From Scatosoma sp045128175 (GTDB lineage: Bacteria > Bacillota > Clostridia > Christensenellales > Borkfalkiaceae), in contig JBGVRF010000152.1 in NCBI GenBank assembly GCA_045128175.1, positions 1-14,564 on the forward strand: DNA of 14,564 nt, written 5' to 3'. The translations under genes and the position numbers were made by a program. Position 1 is the stretch's first letter, and every line of letters starts with the position of its first letter. The notes below the pieces were generated by a model. It made no database searches, had not been told where the DNA came from, and saw only the letters and a program-made list of their open reading frames with translations. Positions 6,663 through 13,045 of this stretch are shown here, in pieces.

Positions 6663-6938
6663 TTATGGAAGTTTTTCCAACAATGCGTGCAACTCTTGCA
6701 AAAGCTTCTCGTCTTTTTCGTCGATTGTTTCCGAAAGCTTTTGCGTTAATTGATCTTTTATGACCTGCTTACTGATGGCGATCACTTCGGCGCGAACGGC
6801 GGAAAGCTGCATCAGTACGTCCTGATATTCGCGTTCTTCTTCCATCATGCGTTTGATCGCGGACATATGCCCGATCGTCCTCGACGCACGGTTGATGATG
6901 AGCTTTGAATAAGCTTCTCTTCCGGCTGTATCCGACAT
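6663..6938 (-). CDS. CsoR/RcnR-family (DUF156) regulator-like protein without metal ligands
   Basis: The 91-residue, all-helical protein matches the DUF156 fold: SKLIINRASRTIGHMSAIKRM (11-31, usually L-x-R-I-x-G-Q-I) and YQDVLMQLSAVRAEV (38-52). CsoR-type proteins are tetrameric repressors of copper, nickel/cobalt, formaldehyde or persulfide responses and use a conserved Cys in the Tyr-Cys-x-Asp-Val-Leu motif plus a His and Cys in the next helix. Here the Cys position is Tyr, the Asp-His-Leu is KDQL, and there is no Cys in the whole protein. The residues for metal or thiol sensing are therefore absent. The start has AAGGAG six bases upstream of the ATG. No target transporter is adjacent; PAP2 lies upstream in the same orientation. 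It may bind DNA constitutively or sense something else. Confidence 0.75.
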   Translation of the reverse strand: MSDTAGREAYSKLIINRASRTIGHMSAIKRMMEEEREYQDVLMQLSAVRAEVIAISKQVIKDQLTQKLSETIDEKDEKLLQELHALLEKLP

Positions 6939-6963
6939 GACAAACTCCTTATTTTCCCCGTGT

Positions 6964-6977
6964 ATTCATTAATAAAT
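6964..6977. promoter_or_regulatory. Near-palindrome at the transcription start of the DUF156 gene
   Basis: ATTCATTAATAAAT is a dyad with one mismatched pair. It lies just downstream of the -10 box, over the expected start site, where an autorepressor could bind. It is short and AT-rich, so it could be chance. Confidence 0.3.
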
Positions 6978-6979
6978 CA

Positions 6980-7008
6980 AGTATAACAAAAAAATGAAAG
7001 TCTGTCAA
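6980..7008 (-). promoter_or_regulatory. Promoter of the DUF156 gene
   Basis: On the minus strand, TTGACA (7003-7008), a 17-bp spacer and TATACT (6980-6985) give a leader of about 35 nt. Confidence 0.85.
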
Positions 7009-7066
7009 CAAAAAAAACAGCAAAAATATGATTTTTAGTCGTTTATTGTTAAGATTTTTCCGTAAA

Positions 7067-7624
7067 TCAAAGAACAAACATCAGTGCGCCTGTCAAGATT
7101 CCGAGCAACCAACCTGCCAGAAGGTCGGTCGGATAATGCAGACCTACGGCGAACCGCGTATACGCGAGCGCAAAGCTGAAAATCAGCAGAAGAACGCCTA
7201 CCGCGGGGAGGTAGGGCATGAATGCCATAGCGATCACCGCCGCGCTTGCCATATGTCGGCTGGGGAAGGATTTGTTGTCTGCTCCCGAAACGCGAACGAG
7301 CGGGGTAATACCTGCGCCGCCCGGCGAATAAGGGCGGGGTCTGTCGAGAAGTAGTCGCAACGCAAAGACGAGCAAAAGGCAGAGCGCGGGGAAGAAAAAG
7401 AGCTCGAGCAGTTGTTTTTCCGTGAGCTTCGCTTCGAAAATACCGTAAGCCCAAAGGCCCAGGTATGCGATCACGAACAGCAGCGGAAGAAAGATATTTG
7501 TCAACTGCAACGCTCGCTTTGCTTTCGGCCGCGCGTTGTAAAACGCCGCACTTCGTTCGTAAAGCGTAGGATATTTTTTATAAAGGCTCTGATAGCCGCA
7601 GCTTATAAATCGGGAAATTTTCAT
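7067..7624 (-). CDS. PAP2-family membrane phosphatase
   Basis: The 185-residue integral membrane protein carries the three motifs of the PAP2 superfamily: R90-x6-R97-P98 (Lys is usual at the first position), PSRH at 121-124 with the catalytic His124, and T156-R157-x5-H163-x3-D167. Members dephosphorylate lipid phosphates such as phosphatidic acid or undecaprenyl pyrophosphate at the membrane. Hydrophobic segments at about 43-62, 72-93, 124-142 and 142-160, plus the C-terminus, fit the usual multi-helix core. The open frame extends to 7726, but a strong promoter lies inside that extension and the family-like sequence begins at the ATG at 7624. No ribosome binding site precedes it, and the -10 box ends six bases before the ATG, so the mRNA is probably leaderless. 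No terminator is evident, so it may read on into the DUF156 gene. Confidence 0.85.
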   Translation of the reverse strand: MKISRFISCGYQSLYKKYPTLYERSAAFYNARPKAKRALQLTNIFLPLLFVIAYLGLWAYGIFEAKLTEKQLLELFFFPALCLLLVFALRLLLDRPRPYSPGGAGITPLVRVSGADNKSFPSRHMASAAVIAMAFMPYLPAVGVLLLIFSFALAYTRFAVGLHYPTDLLAGWLLGILTGALMFVL

Positions 7625-7630
7625 ATGCAA

Positions 7631-7659
7631 AGTATACCACAAAACGTCGCGTATGGCAA
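7631..7659 (-). promoter_or_regulatory. Promoter of PAP2, predicting a leaderless mRNA
   Basis: On the minus strand, TTGCCA (7654-7659), a 17-bp spacer and TATACT (7631-7636) are followed by TTGCAT and then the ATG at 7624. A start 7 nt after the -10 box is the A of the ATG. Confidence 0.75.
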
Positions 7660-7680
7660 GCGTTTTACTTTGATGAAAAG

Positions 7681-7715
7681 GAAAGTCTTTCGGAGGGGGA
7701 ATCCGAAAGACTTTC
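7681..7715 (-). terminator. Terminator of the EF-G-like gene
   Basis: GAAAGTCTTTCGGA (7681-7694) and TCCGAAAGACTTTC (7702-7715) form a perfect 14-bp stem with a 7-nt loop, then CTTTTC on the minus strand. It separates the EF-G-like gene from the PAP2 promoter. Confidence 0.75.
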
Positions 7716-7757
7716 ACATTGTTCAAGACTCGGAAGGCCCGAACTGCCGAGGGCGGT

Positions 7758-9818
7758 TTAAGCCTTCTGCGCCTCTGCGATGATCTTGTCTACCAGCATA
7801 GGAGGTACGTCCTCATAATCGAGAAATTCGGATACGAACTTGCCACTGCCGCGGGTAAGCGATCTGAGGTCCATCGTGTACGTCTTGATCTCCGCGAGGG
7901 GGACTTCCGCCGTGATGATGGAGGTGTCGCCTTCGTTATCCGTACCCATGATACGGCCGCGACGTTTATTGATGTCGCCCATGACGTCGCCGAGATAGTC
8001 CGCAGGCACTGCGATCTTCAAGCGGTGAATGGGTTCGAGCAGGACGGGCTTCGCGTTCTTTAAGCCTTCCTTGAACGCGATCGCCGCTGCCATCTTGAAG
8101 GAAAGCTCGTTCGAGTCTACGTCGTGATAGCTTCCGTCGTAAAGCACGGCTTTGAGCCCCGTCACGGGATAGCCTGCCAAAGGCCCGCTTTCCATACATT
8201 CGCGCAGACCTTTTTCGACTGCGGGGAAGTAGTTCTTAGGCACTGCGCCGCCGACGACTTCTTCTTCGAATACGAAATCTTCCTCAGCGGGTGAGAAGCG
8301 GATCTTGCAATGTCCGTACTGACCGTGACCGCCGGATTGTTTCTTGTGTTTGCCCTCTGCCTCCGTGCTGCCGCGGATGGTTTCGCGATAGGCGATCTTC
8401 GGTTCGGACAGCTTCATATCGACGCCGTAGCGCGCCTTAACTCTCTTTGCCAGCATTTCCAGCTGGATATCGCCCTGACCGCCGAGCAGCATTTCGCTCG
8501 TTTCCGCGTTCTTTTCGATGGAGAAGGTGTAATCTTCTTCGCCGAGCTTTGCAAGTCCTGCGAAGATCTTGTCTTCCTCACCCTTCTTTTCAGCCGTGAC
8601 GGACATAAACAGCGTGGGCTTCGGGAAATAGATCGGTGTAAAACGGACTTTGGCATTGGGATCGCAAAGAGTGTCGCCCGTATTGGTGTTGCCCAGCTTG
8701 TTTACAGCGCCGATGTCGCCTGCCGCGAGCTCGTCTACCGCTTCCATCTTCTTGCCGCGAAGGGCGTAAATCTGACCGATACGTTCTTCCGTTTCTGTGT
8801 TGGGATTCCAAACGGTCGAACCGCTCTTCAAAACGCCGCGGAAACTCTTGAGATAGCTGAGTTTGCCCGAGAACGGGTCGATGACGGTCTTAAATACCTG
8901 CGCTGCGAAAGGCGCGTCCTCTTCGGTATGTATAGAGTATACTTTTCCGGGATTTTCAAGGTCTTCGACCATGGTGTTAAGACGTTCGCGTGCCTGCGGC
9001 ATATAGGTAACGATCTCATTGAGGAGGTTGATGACGCCGCGGTTTTGCAATGCGGAACCCGCCATGACGGGAATGGTATTGACGGACGCAATACCGAGGC
9101 GGATGCCGCGGATGGTCTCTTCGCGGGTCAGTTCGCCCGATTCGAAATATTTATCGAGCAGGAATTCGTCGTTTTCAGCTGCCGTTTCCATAAGCTGGGC
9201 TTTCATTGCCTCGACCTGATCTTTCATGTTTTCGGGGATCGCGATCTCTTCGGGACCGGTATCCTTGAAAAGATAGGCGCGTTCCTGAAGCGCGTTGATG
9301 CAACCCTGCATCTTGCCGTTTTCCATGATAGGGATCTGAATGGGTGCCAACTTGCCTGCGTATTTCGCTTTTAAAGCCTGTACAGTCCCCATGTAATCTG
9401 CATTTTCCTTATCCATACCGTTGATGAAGATGATCAGCGGTTTGCCCAGCTTCAGGCAATAATCCACGATGGATTCCGCACCGATGGGAAGCACGCCGTT
9501 CGCGCCGATGACGAGCAGTGCGCCGCCTGCCGCGCGCAGACCTTCGTTACGTTCGCCTTCGAAATCATAATAACCGGGTAAGTCGAGCAGATTGATCTTT
9601 ACGTCTTTCCAGGTCAAATACGAACAGGAGGTATAGATAGACATCTTCTTTGCTTTTTCAAGATCGTCGTAATCGCTGACGGTCGTGCCGTCAAGCACCT
9701 TTCCCATACGATCGATCGCGCCACCGTTGTACAGCATCGCTTCGCAAAGCGTCGTTTTACCCTCGCCGCTGTGTCCCACTACCGCAATGTTGCGGATGTT
9801 TTCGCCTTTGATACTCAT
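7758..9818 (-). CDS. Elongation factor G-like translational GTPase (EF-G paralogue)
   Basis: The 686-residue protein has the five-domain EF-G layout: a GTPase domain with P-loop GHSGEGKT (15-22), G3 DLPGY (79-83), G4 NGMD (133-136) and G5 GSA (254-256), then domains II-V including the KKQSGGHGQYG loop of domain IV. Two positions differ from canonical FusA. The switch II His that activates water (DxPGH) is Tyr83, and the G4 NKMD Lys is Gly. Both changes, and the shorter domain arrangement, are typical of the EF-G-like subfamily found beside a true fusA, so this is unlikely to be the main translocase. A role in ribosome translocation, recycling or stress is inferred. A purine-rich AAAGGGGGA lies before the ATG. 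It is monocistronic, with its own promoter and terminator. Confidence 0.9.
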   Translation of the reverse strand: MSIKGENIRNIAVVGHSGEGKTTLCEAMLYNGGAIDRMGKVLDGTTVSDYDDLEKAKKMSIYTSCSYLTWKDVKINLLDLPGYYDFEGERNEGLRAAGGALLVIGANGVLPIGAESIVDYCLKLGKPLIIFINGMDKENADYMGTVQALKAKYAGKLAPIQIPIMENGKMQGCINALQERAYLFKDTGPEEIAIPENMKDQVEAMKAQLMETAAENDEFLLDKYFESGELTREETIRGIRLGIASVNTIPVMAGSALQNRGVINLLNEIVTYMPQARERLNTMVEDLENPGKVYSIHTEEDAPFAAQVFKTVIDPFSGKLSYLKSFRGVLKSGSTVWNPNTETEERIGQIYALRGKKMEAVDELAAGDIGAVNKLGNTNTGDTLCDPNAKVRFTPIYFPKPTLFMSVTAEKKGEEDKIFAGLAKLGEEDYTFSIEKNAETSEMLLGGQGDIQLEMLAKRVKARYGVDMKLSEPKIAYRETIRGSTEAEGKHKKQSGGHGQYGHCKIRFSPAEEDFVFEEEVVGGAVPKNYFPAVEKGLRECMESGPLAGYPVTGLKAVLYDGSYHDVDSNELSFKMAAAIAFKEGLKNAKPVLLEPIHRLKIAVPADYLGDVMGDINKRRGRIMGTDNEGDTSIITAEVPLAEIKTYTMDLRSLTRGSGKFVSEFLDYEDVPPMLVDKIIAEAQKA

Positions 9819-9920
9819 AATGATTGTCCCCCTTTGTCTTTTTTGGAAATTTTATCGGCAGTAGGGATGAGTAAAAACCGTTCGCGCCGATGACGCCGTT
9901 TTTGCTCCAAACCGATAAGT
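9819..9920 (-). promoter_or_regulatory. Structured 5' leader of the EF-G-like gene
   Basis: The leader is about 100 nt. TTATCGG near its 5' end (9911-9917) can pair with CCGATAA near its 3' end (9852-9858), closing an inner hairpin built on AAAAAC and GTTTTT. This could control access to the ribosome binding site. It matches no riboswitch class I know, and it is too short for a T-box. Confidence 0.35.
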
Positions 9921-9926
9921 ATTACC

Positions 9927-9955
9927 ATTATAATATATTTTTTCACACTTTTCAA
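9927..9955 (-). promoter_or_regulatory. Promoter of the EF-G-like gene
   Basis: On the minus strand, TTGAAA (9950-9955), a 17-bp spacer and TATAAT (9927-9932). Confidence 0.8.
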
Positions 9956-9966
9956 GAGTATTTCTG

Positions 9967-10023
9967 AAAAAAATTGAAACTTTTTTAAAATTTTTTTAAT
10001 TTTTTTAAAAAAATCATTTTTTT
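9967..10023. promoter_or_regulatory. A/T-tract array upstream of the EF-G-like promoter
   Basis: Runs of A or T lie at 9967-9973, 9981-9986, 9991-9997, 10000-10006, 10007-10013 and 10017-10023, with T-run centres at roughly 10-bp intervals. The array begins 12 bp upstream of the -35 box, as an UP element or bent-DNA activator would. The following 10024-10168 holds no gene or signal that I can support. Confidence 0.45.
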
Positions 10024-10168
10024 ATGGCGATTTTAGCGTTTTTTTGGACGGCGAGATCGATCTATCGTCAAAAACGTTGCTCGTCCGTTTCGGAAAAGCT
10101 CGAGAATTGCTGAATTTGATATGTAAGCGACTTTTGCAGGCGCACTATTTCTTTAGATGAAAAACACG

Positions 10169-10238
10169 TGTAAAGCATCACGGTAGGGTGAGAACCAAGC
10201 AGTTTTTCTTCACCCAAGAAAGATAGAAAGACTAGATG
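10169..10238. repeat. 70-bp repeat, copy A
   Basis: This segment recurs 93 bp downstream with about five substitutions and one indel. It contains GGGTGA and TCACCC arms around an 18-nt centre, giving an imperfect hairpin of about 9 bp. The minus-strand reading frame across both copies repeats GEEKLLGSHP but has no credible start signals, so I do not call it a gene. Confidence 0.75.
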
Positions 10239-10261
10239 CAACGGTACAAAAGAAAGACCCT

Positions 10262-10332
10262 TGTAAAGCATCACGGCAGGGTGAGAACCAAGCAATTTTT
10301 CTTCACCCAAGAGAGATAGAAAAGACTGGGTG
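10262..10332. repeat. 70-bp repeat, copy B
   Basis: Second copy of the hairpin-bearing repeat. It ends at the palindrome next to the desulfurase promoter. The flanks of the two copies are unrelated, so the duplicated unit is about 70 bp within a 93-bp period. Confidence 0.75.
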
Positions 10333-10346
10333 CAGGCTCAGCCTGC
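10332..10346. promoter_or_regulatory. Palindrome abutting the desulfurase -35 box
   Basis: GCAGGCT-C-AGCCTGC is a perfect 7-bp dyad that ends at the base before TTGACA. That is a typical position for an activator or repressor. It has no T-run for termination. Confidence 0.45.
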
Positions 10347-10375
10347 TTGACAGGAGAGGAAAATGGGTATATAAT
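10347..10375 (+). promoter_or_regulatory. Promoter of the cysteine desulfurase
   Basis: TTGACA (10347-10352), a 17-bp spacer and TATAAT (10370-10375) match the sigma-A consensus exactly. Confidence 0.9.
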
Positions 10376-10405
10376 AATATAGAGAAAAAGAACAAGGACG
10401 AACAC

Positions 10406-11545
10406 ATGAAAAGGATCTATTTCGACCATGCGGCAACTACTCCGATCGACGAGGAGGTGTTGCAAAAAATGCTTCCGTATTTCCGTGGCGAATACGGCAA
10501 TGCGGATTCTCCGCACGCGATCGGGCGGCGCGCGATGAACGCCGTAGACAATGCAAGGGATATCGTCGCGTCGCTGATCGGCGCAAAGCCGAACGAGGTA
10601 TATTTTACCTCGGGCGGCACGGAAAGCGATAACTGGGCGATGTTTGGGGGCGCGTACGCGCAAAAACAAAAGGGCAGAACAAAGCTTGTTGTGTCCGCGA
10701 TCGAGCATCACGCAGTGCATGCCGCGGCGGAAAAATTAGAGAAAGAAGGCTTTGAAGTCGTTTGGCTTCCCGTAAACGAGGGGGGCAGGGTTGAGACGAG
10801 TGCTCTGGAAACGGCGATCGATGACAATACGGGGCTGGTGGCGCTGATGACGGCGAATAATGAAACGGGCGTCACGCAACCGATCGATGTGGCGGCGAAG
10901 CTGGCGCACGAACACGGCTCATTGTTTTTTACGGACGCGGTACAGGCCGCGCCGTATATGCCGATCGACGTAAAGGCGTGGGACGTGGATATGCTCTCCT
11001 TCTCTGCGCATAAATTTTACGGCCCGAAAGGCTGCGGCATATTGTATATCCGCGGCGGCATAAAAACCGAACGCCTGATCATCGGCGGGGAGCAGGAACG
11101 CGGGCTTCGCGGCGGTACGCTGAACGTGCCGTCTGTGGTTGGACTTGCGGCGGCGTATAAGAAAAACATCGATACCATGATTGAGACGAACGCTAAGATC
11201 CGCAAGCTTCGCGATCTGTTTTTATACGACCTTTCCGTGCTGGACGGCGTGAAAATAAACGGCGATATTACGGACGGTCTGCCGTCAGTGCTCAATCTTC
11301 GTTTCGAGGACGTGGAAAATACGGCTTTTTTGTTCAATATGGACCTGAAAGGCGTGTGCGTCGCGGCGGGCTCTGCGTGCGCCAGTGCGTCGGTAAAACC
11401 CAGTCACGTATTGACCGCGATGGGCTTGAATGAACGGGAAGCGAAGGAAAGCGTGCGCTTCAGCTTTGGAAAGAATAACACTGAAGCCGAGATCCGTCAA
11501 GGTGCGGCGTTGACGATCGAAACCGTCAACCGTTTGAGAGGTTGA
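10406..11545 (+). CDS. Cysteine desulfurase (NifS/IscS family, class V aminotransferase)
   Basis: This PLP enzyme removes sulfur from L-cysteine to make alanine and an enzyme persulfide, the sulfur source for Fe-S clusters or tRNA thiolation. The 379 residues are full length. They show YFDHAATTP (5-13), His102 (IEHHAV) for cofactor stacking, Asp177 and Gln180 (TDAVQ), the Schiff-base lysine Lys203 in SAHKFYGPKG, RGGT (235-238) and the catalytic loop GSACASAS (322-329) with Cys325. The short loop without a long Cys-containing extension fits the NifS/IscS group rather than SufS. The start has AAGGA seven bases upstream. No iscU/nifU scaffold or tRNA-thiolation gene (thiI, mnmA) is adjacent; the unit is monocistronic, so the sulfur acceptor cannot be told from context. 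Confidence 0.93.
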   Translation: MKRIYFDHAATTPIDEEVLQKMLPYFRGEYGNADSPHAIGRRAMNAVDNARDIVASLIGAKPNEVYFTSGGTESDNWAMFGGAYAQKQKGRTKLVVSAIEHHAVHAAAEKLEKEGFEVVWLPVNEGGRVETSALETAIDDNTGLVALMTANNETGVTQPIDVAAKLAHEHGSLFFTDAVQAAPYMPIDVKAWDVDMLSFSAHKFYGPKGCGILYIRGGIKTERLIIGGEQERGLRGGTLNVPSVVGLAAAYKKNIDTMIETNAKIRKLRDLFLYDLSVLDGVKINGDITDGLPSVLNLRFEDVENTAFLFNMDLKGVCVAAGSACASASVKPSHVLTAMGLNEREAKESVRFSFGKNNTEAEIRQGAALTIETVNRLRG

Positions 11546-11570
11546 AAGAATCCGCTGACAATAAAAACGA

Positions 11571-11617
11571 GCCACCCATGTATGCGTTTACGTAGGGTGG
11601 CTTATTCATTTTTTTGC
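11571..11617. terminator. Bidirectional terminator
   Basis: GCCACCC (11571-11577) pairs with GGGTGGC (11595-11601) around a 17-nt loop. TTATTCATTTTTTT follows on the plus strand and TCGTTTTTATT on the minus strand, so it can end both the desulfurase and the convergent small membrane-protein gene. Confidence 0.8.
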
Positions 11618-11618
11618 A

Positions 11619-11912
11619 TCAGTTTGTTGCCTGCGCGGGTTTTGTTATCGGTTTGCGTACCGATTTTCGTACGGGTCTCTTTTCTTTTTCCGTCGGGGTT
11701 GCCGCCTTTTCGGTTTTATCGTCGGGCGGCACTTCGCCTTCTTCCGCTTGTTTTTCGTCCATTTCTCGGATCTTTTCGTCTATCAGCTCGTCCAGTTTGG
11801 ATTGGACCTCCTCCTGGCCCTTTCTGACAAGCGTACGCATTTTATAATTGTTTGCCGTCAGCAACGCGCCGGCGAGCCCGCCGACGATCAGCCCGATCGC
11901 AAATTTTTCCAT
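11619..11912 (-). CDS. Small membrane-anchored protein, YtxH-like architecture
   Basis: The 97-residue protein has one N-terminal membrane segment (FAIGLIVGGLAGALLTA, 4-20), an amphipathic, probably coiled-coil helix (about 25-57, alternating charges) and a disordered Lys/Pro/Glu-rich tail. This resembles YtxH-domain general-stress proteins of Firmicutes, but I cannot confirm the family. It is probably anchored in the cytoplasmic membrane with a cytosolic or wall-facing helix. The start has AGGAGG five bases upstream of the ATG. A possible promoter (TTGCGG-18-TATACG, 11944-11973) and a small hairpin (GGGCG/CGCCC, 11926-11939) precede it. It diverges from the LRR lipoprotein gene. Confidence 0.7.
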   Translation of the reverse strand: MEKFAIGLIVGGLAGALLTANNYKMRTLVRKGQEEVQSKLDELIDEKIREMDEKQAEEGEVPPDDKTEKAATPTEKEKRPVRKSVRKPITKPAQATN

Positions 11913-11999
11913 ACAAACCTCCTGTGGGCGAACTCGCCCTTGTCGTATACCCAGTATGTGAAAAGATCCGCAAAGTATACGTGAAATGAAGGAAGGGTA

Positions 12000-12028
12000 T
12001 TGACAAAATATGGAAAAGATGCTATAAT
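12000..12028 (+). promoter_or_regulatory. Promoter of the LRR lipoprotein
   Basis: TTGACA (12000-12005), a 17-bp spacer and TATAAT (12023-12028) match the consensus exactly. It overlaps an in-frame TTG, which shows that the longest open frame is not the true start. Confidence 0.9.
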
Positions 12029-12056
12029 GTTTCCGGCAAAGGGAGAGTGGCGGATC

Positions 12057-12944
12057 ATGAACAAGATCAAAAAAATAGCGGCGACGGCGTTAGCTTTGTT
12101 ATATTTGCTCTGTGGCGCGGGCTGTCAATCGTCCAATCAAGACTATGTATTTTTCGGCGATTTCATATTTTATAAGGTAGACGATGGGTACGGCGTACGT
12201 CTTGTATACGATTATAAAGGCACGGAAGTCGTCATTCCCTCGCACTTTTGGTTTAAGCCTGTCACGGAGCTTCATACGGATTTTGTTCAGGGTAGCATCA
12301 GTCGGTACACCGTTACAAAAATCGTTATTCCCGATACGGTGAAACGGATCGGTGTACAGTCGTTTTATGCGTGCACGTCTTTGCAATCGATCGAGATTCC
12401 CGATTCTGTCGAGGAGATCGGCGATCGCGCGTTTGCATATTGCGACAGCCTGCAAAGTATAACATTGCCCGATTCGGTAAAGACCCTCGGCGAATCGGCG
12501 TTTTACAGCTGTGATAATTTAAAAGAAATTGTTCTTTCCGATTCACTCGTATACATTGGACGGGAAACGTTTGAAGATTGTATTTCACTGGAAGGGATCA
12601 CGATTCCCGGCGGCGTGAAGACGATCTCCGAAGGTGCTTTTAGAAATTGTGTTTCTCTGTCGAATGTGACCATTTCTTACGGGAATCTCGGTTCGATCAA
12701 AACGGAAGCATTTAGAGGTTGCAGCGCGCTTACCCGTATGACTATTCCTTTTTCGGTTTACGAAATCGAACAGTATACGTTTTTTGATTGCGACAAGTTG
12801 AAAGAGGTCGTATTCGGTGAGCCGAAAGGCTGGCGAACCGTTTACAGTTGTTTTTCAGAAGATGATTTAAAGGATCCCGCAACGGCAGCGGCATATTTAA
12901 CGGACGTGCAGGGGCAGCTTGTTTGGCATCAGTTTGATGAATAA
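12057..12944 (+). CDS. Lipoprotein with BspA-like leucine-rich repeats (LRR_5)
   Basis: The 295-residue protein begins with a lipoprotein signal peptide: Lys-rich start, hydrophobic core and lipobox CGAGC with lipidated Cys23. From about residue 80, seven repeats of 23 residues follow the pattern I-x-I-P-x-S-V-x-x-I-G-x-x-A-F-x-x-C-x-S-L-x-x, the treponemal/BspA LRR_5 type, then a degenerate repeat and a C-terminal tail. Such proteins are surface-exposed and often bind host or bacterial partners; here the anchor is the cell membrane. ATG 12057 is chosen because AAAGGGAGAG lies about 10 bases upstream and the promoter excludes earlier starts. No terminator is evident before the next gene. Confidence 0.88.
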   Translation: MNKIKKIAATALALLYLLCGAGCQSSNQDYVFFGDFIFYKVDDGYGVRLVYDYKGTEVVIPSHFWFKPVTELHTDFVQGSISRYTVTKIVIPDTVKRIGVQSFYACTSLQSIEIPDSVEEIGDRAFAYCDSLQSITLPDSVKTLGESAFYSCDNLKEIVLSDSLVYIGRETFEDCISLEGITIPGGVKTISEGAFRNCVSLSNVTISYGNLGSIKTEAFRGCSALTRMTIPFSVYEIEQYTFFDCDKLKEVVFGEPKGWRTVYSCFSEDDLKDPATAAAYLTDVQGQLVWHQFDE

Positions 12945-13010
12945 TGGAAGTATGAAGAATGTTCGGGCGTGCGATACAGGAAAATTTTTCGTATTTTTCT
13001 TGCGAAACGG

Positions 13011-13039
13011 TGGACGAAAGCGCGGTTTTGTGGTATAAT
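13011..13039 (+). promoter_or_regulatory. Promoter of ruvX-DUF1292, predicting a leaderless mRNA
   Basis: TATAAT (13034-13039) has a weak -35 TGGACG (13011-13016) at 17 bp. AAGAAT and then the ATG at 13046 follow directly, so the expected start is the ATG itself. Confidence 0.65.
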
Positions 13040-13045
13040 AAGAAT

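Noticed and set aside
6560..6763. Short plus-strand frame from GTG after AAGGAAGG
   Set aside because: The ribosome binding site is attractive, but the frame runs through the terminator hairpin into antisense of the DUF156 gene and encodes a run of arginines.
7625..7726. N-terminal extension of the PAP2 frame
   Set aside because: It contains the terminator of the EF-G-like gene and the PAP2 promoter, and does not look like PAP2 protein.
8310..9374. 354-codon plus-strand frame
   Set aside because: It lies wholly antisense to the EF-G-like gene, has no family signature or ribosome binding site, and arises from that gene's codon bias.
9819..9920. T-box or known riboswitch upstream of the EF-G-like gene
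   Set aside because: Too short, no T-box sequence and no recognisable aptamer core.
10068..10310. 80-codon minus-strand frame with repeated GEEKLLGSHP
   Set aside because: It only translates the two 70-bp DNA repeats; there is no start signal and no coding signature.
10169..10332. CRISPR array
   Set aside because: Only two copies of a 70-bp unit with a non-spacer-like gap, and no cas genes.
12959..13045. N-terminal extension of the RuvX frame
   Set aside because: It spans the promoter and precedes the usual RuvX start; residues do not match the family.
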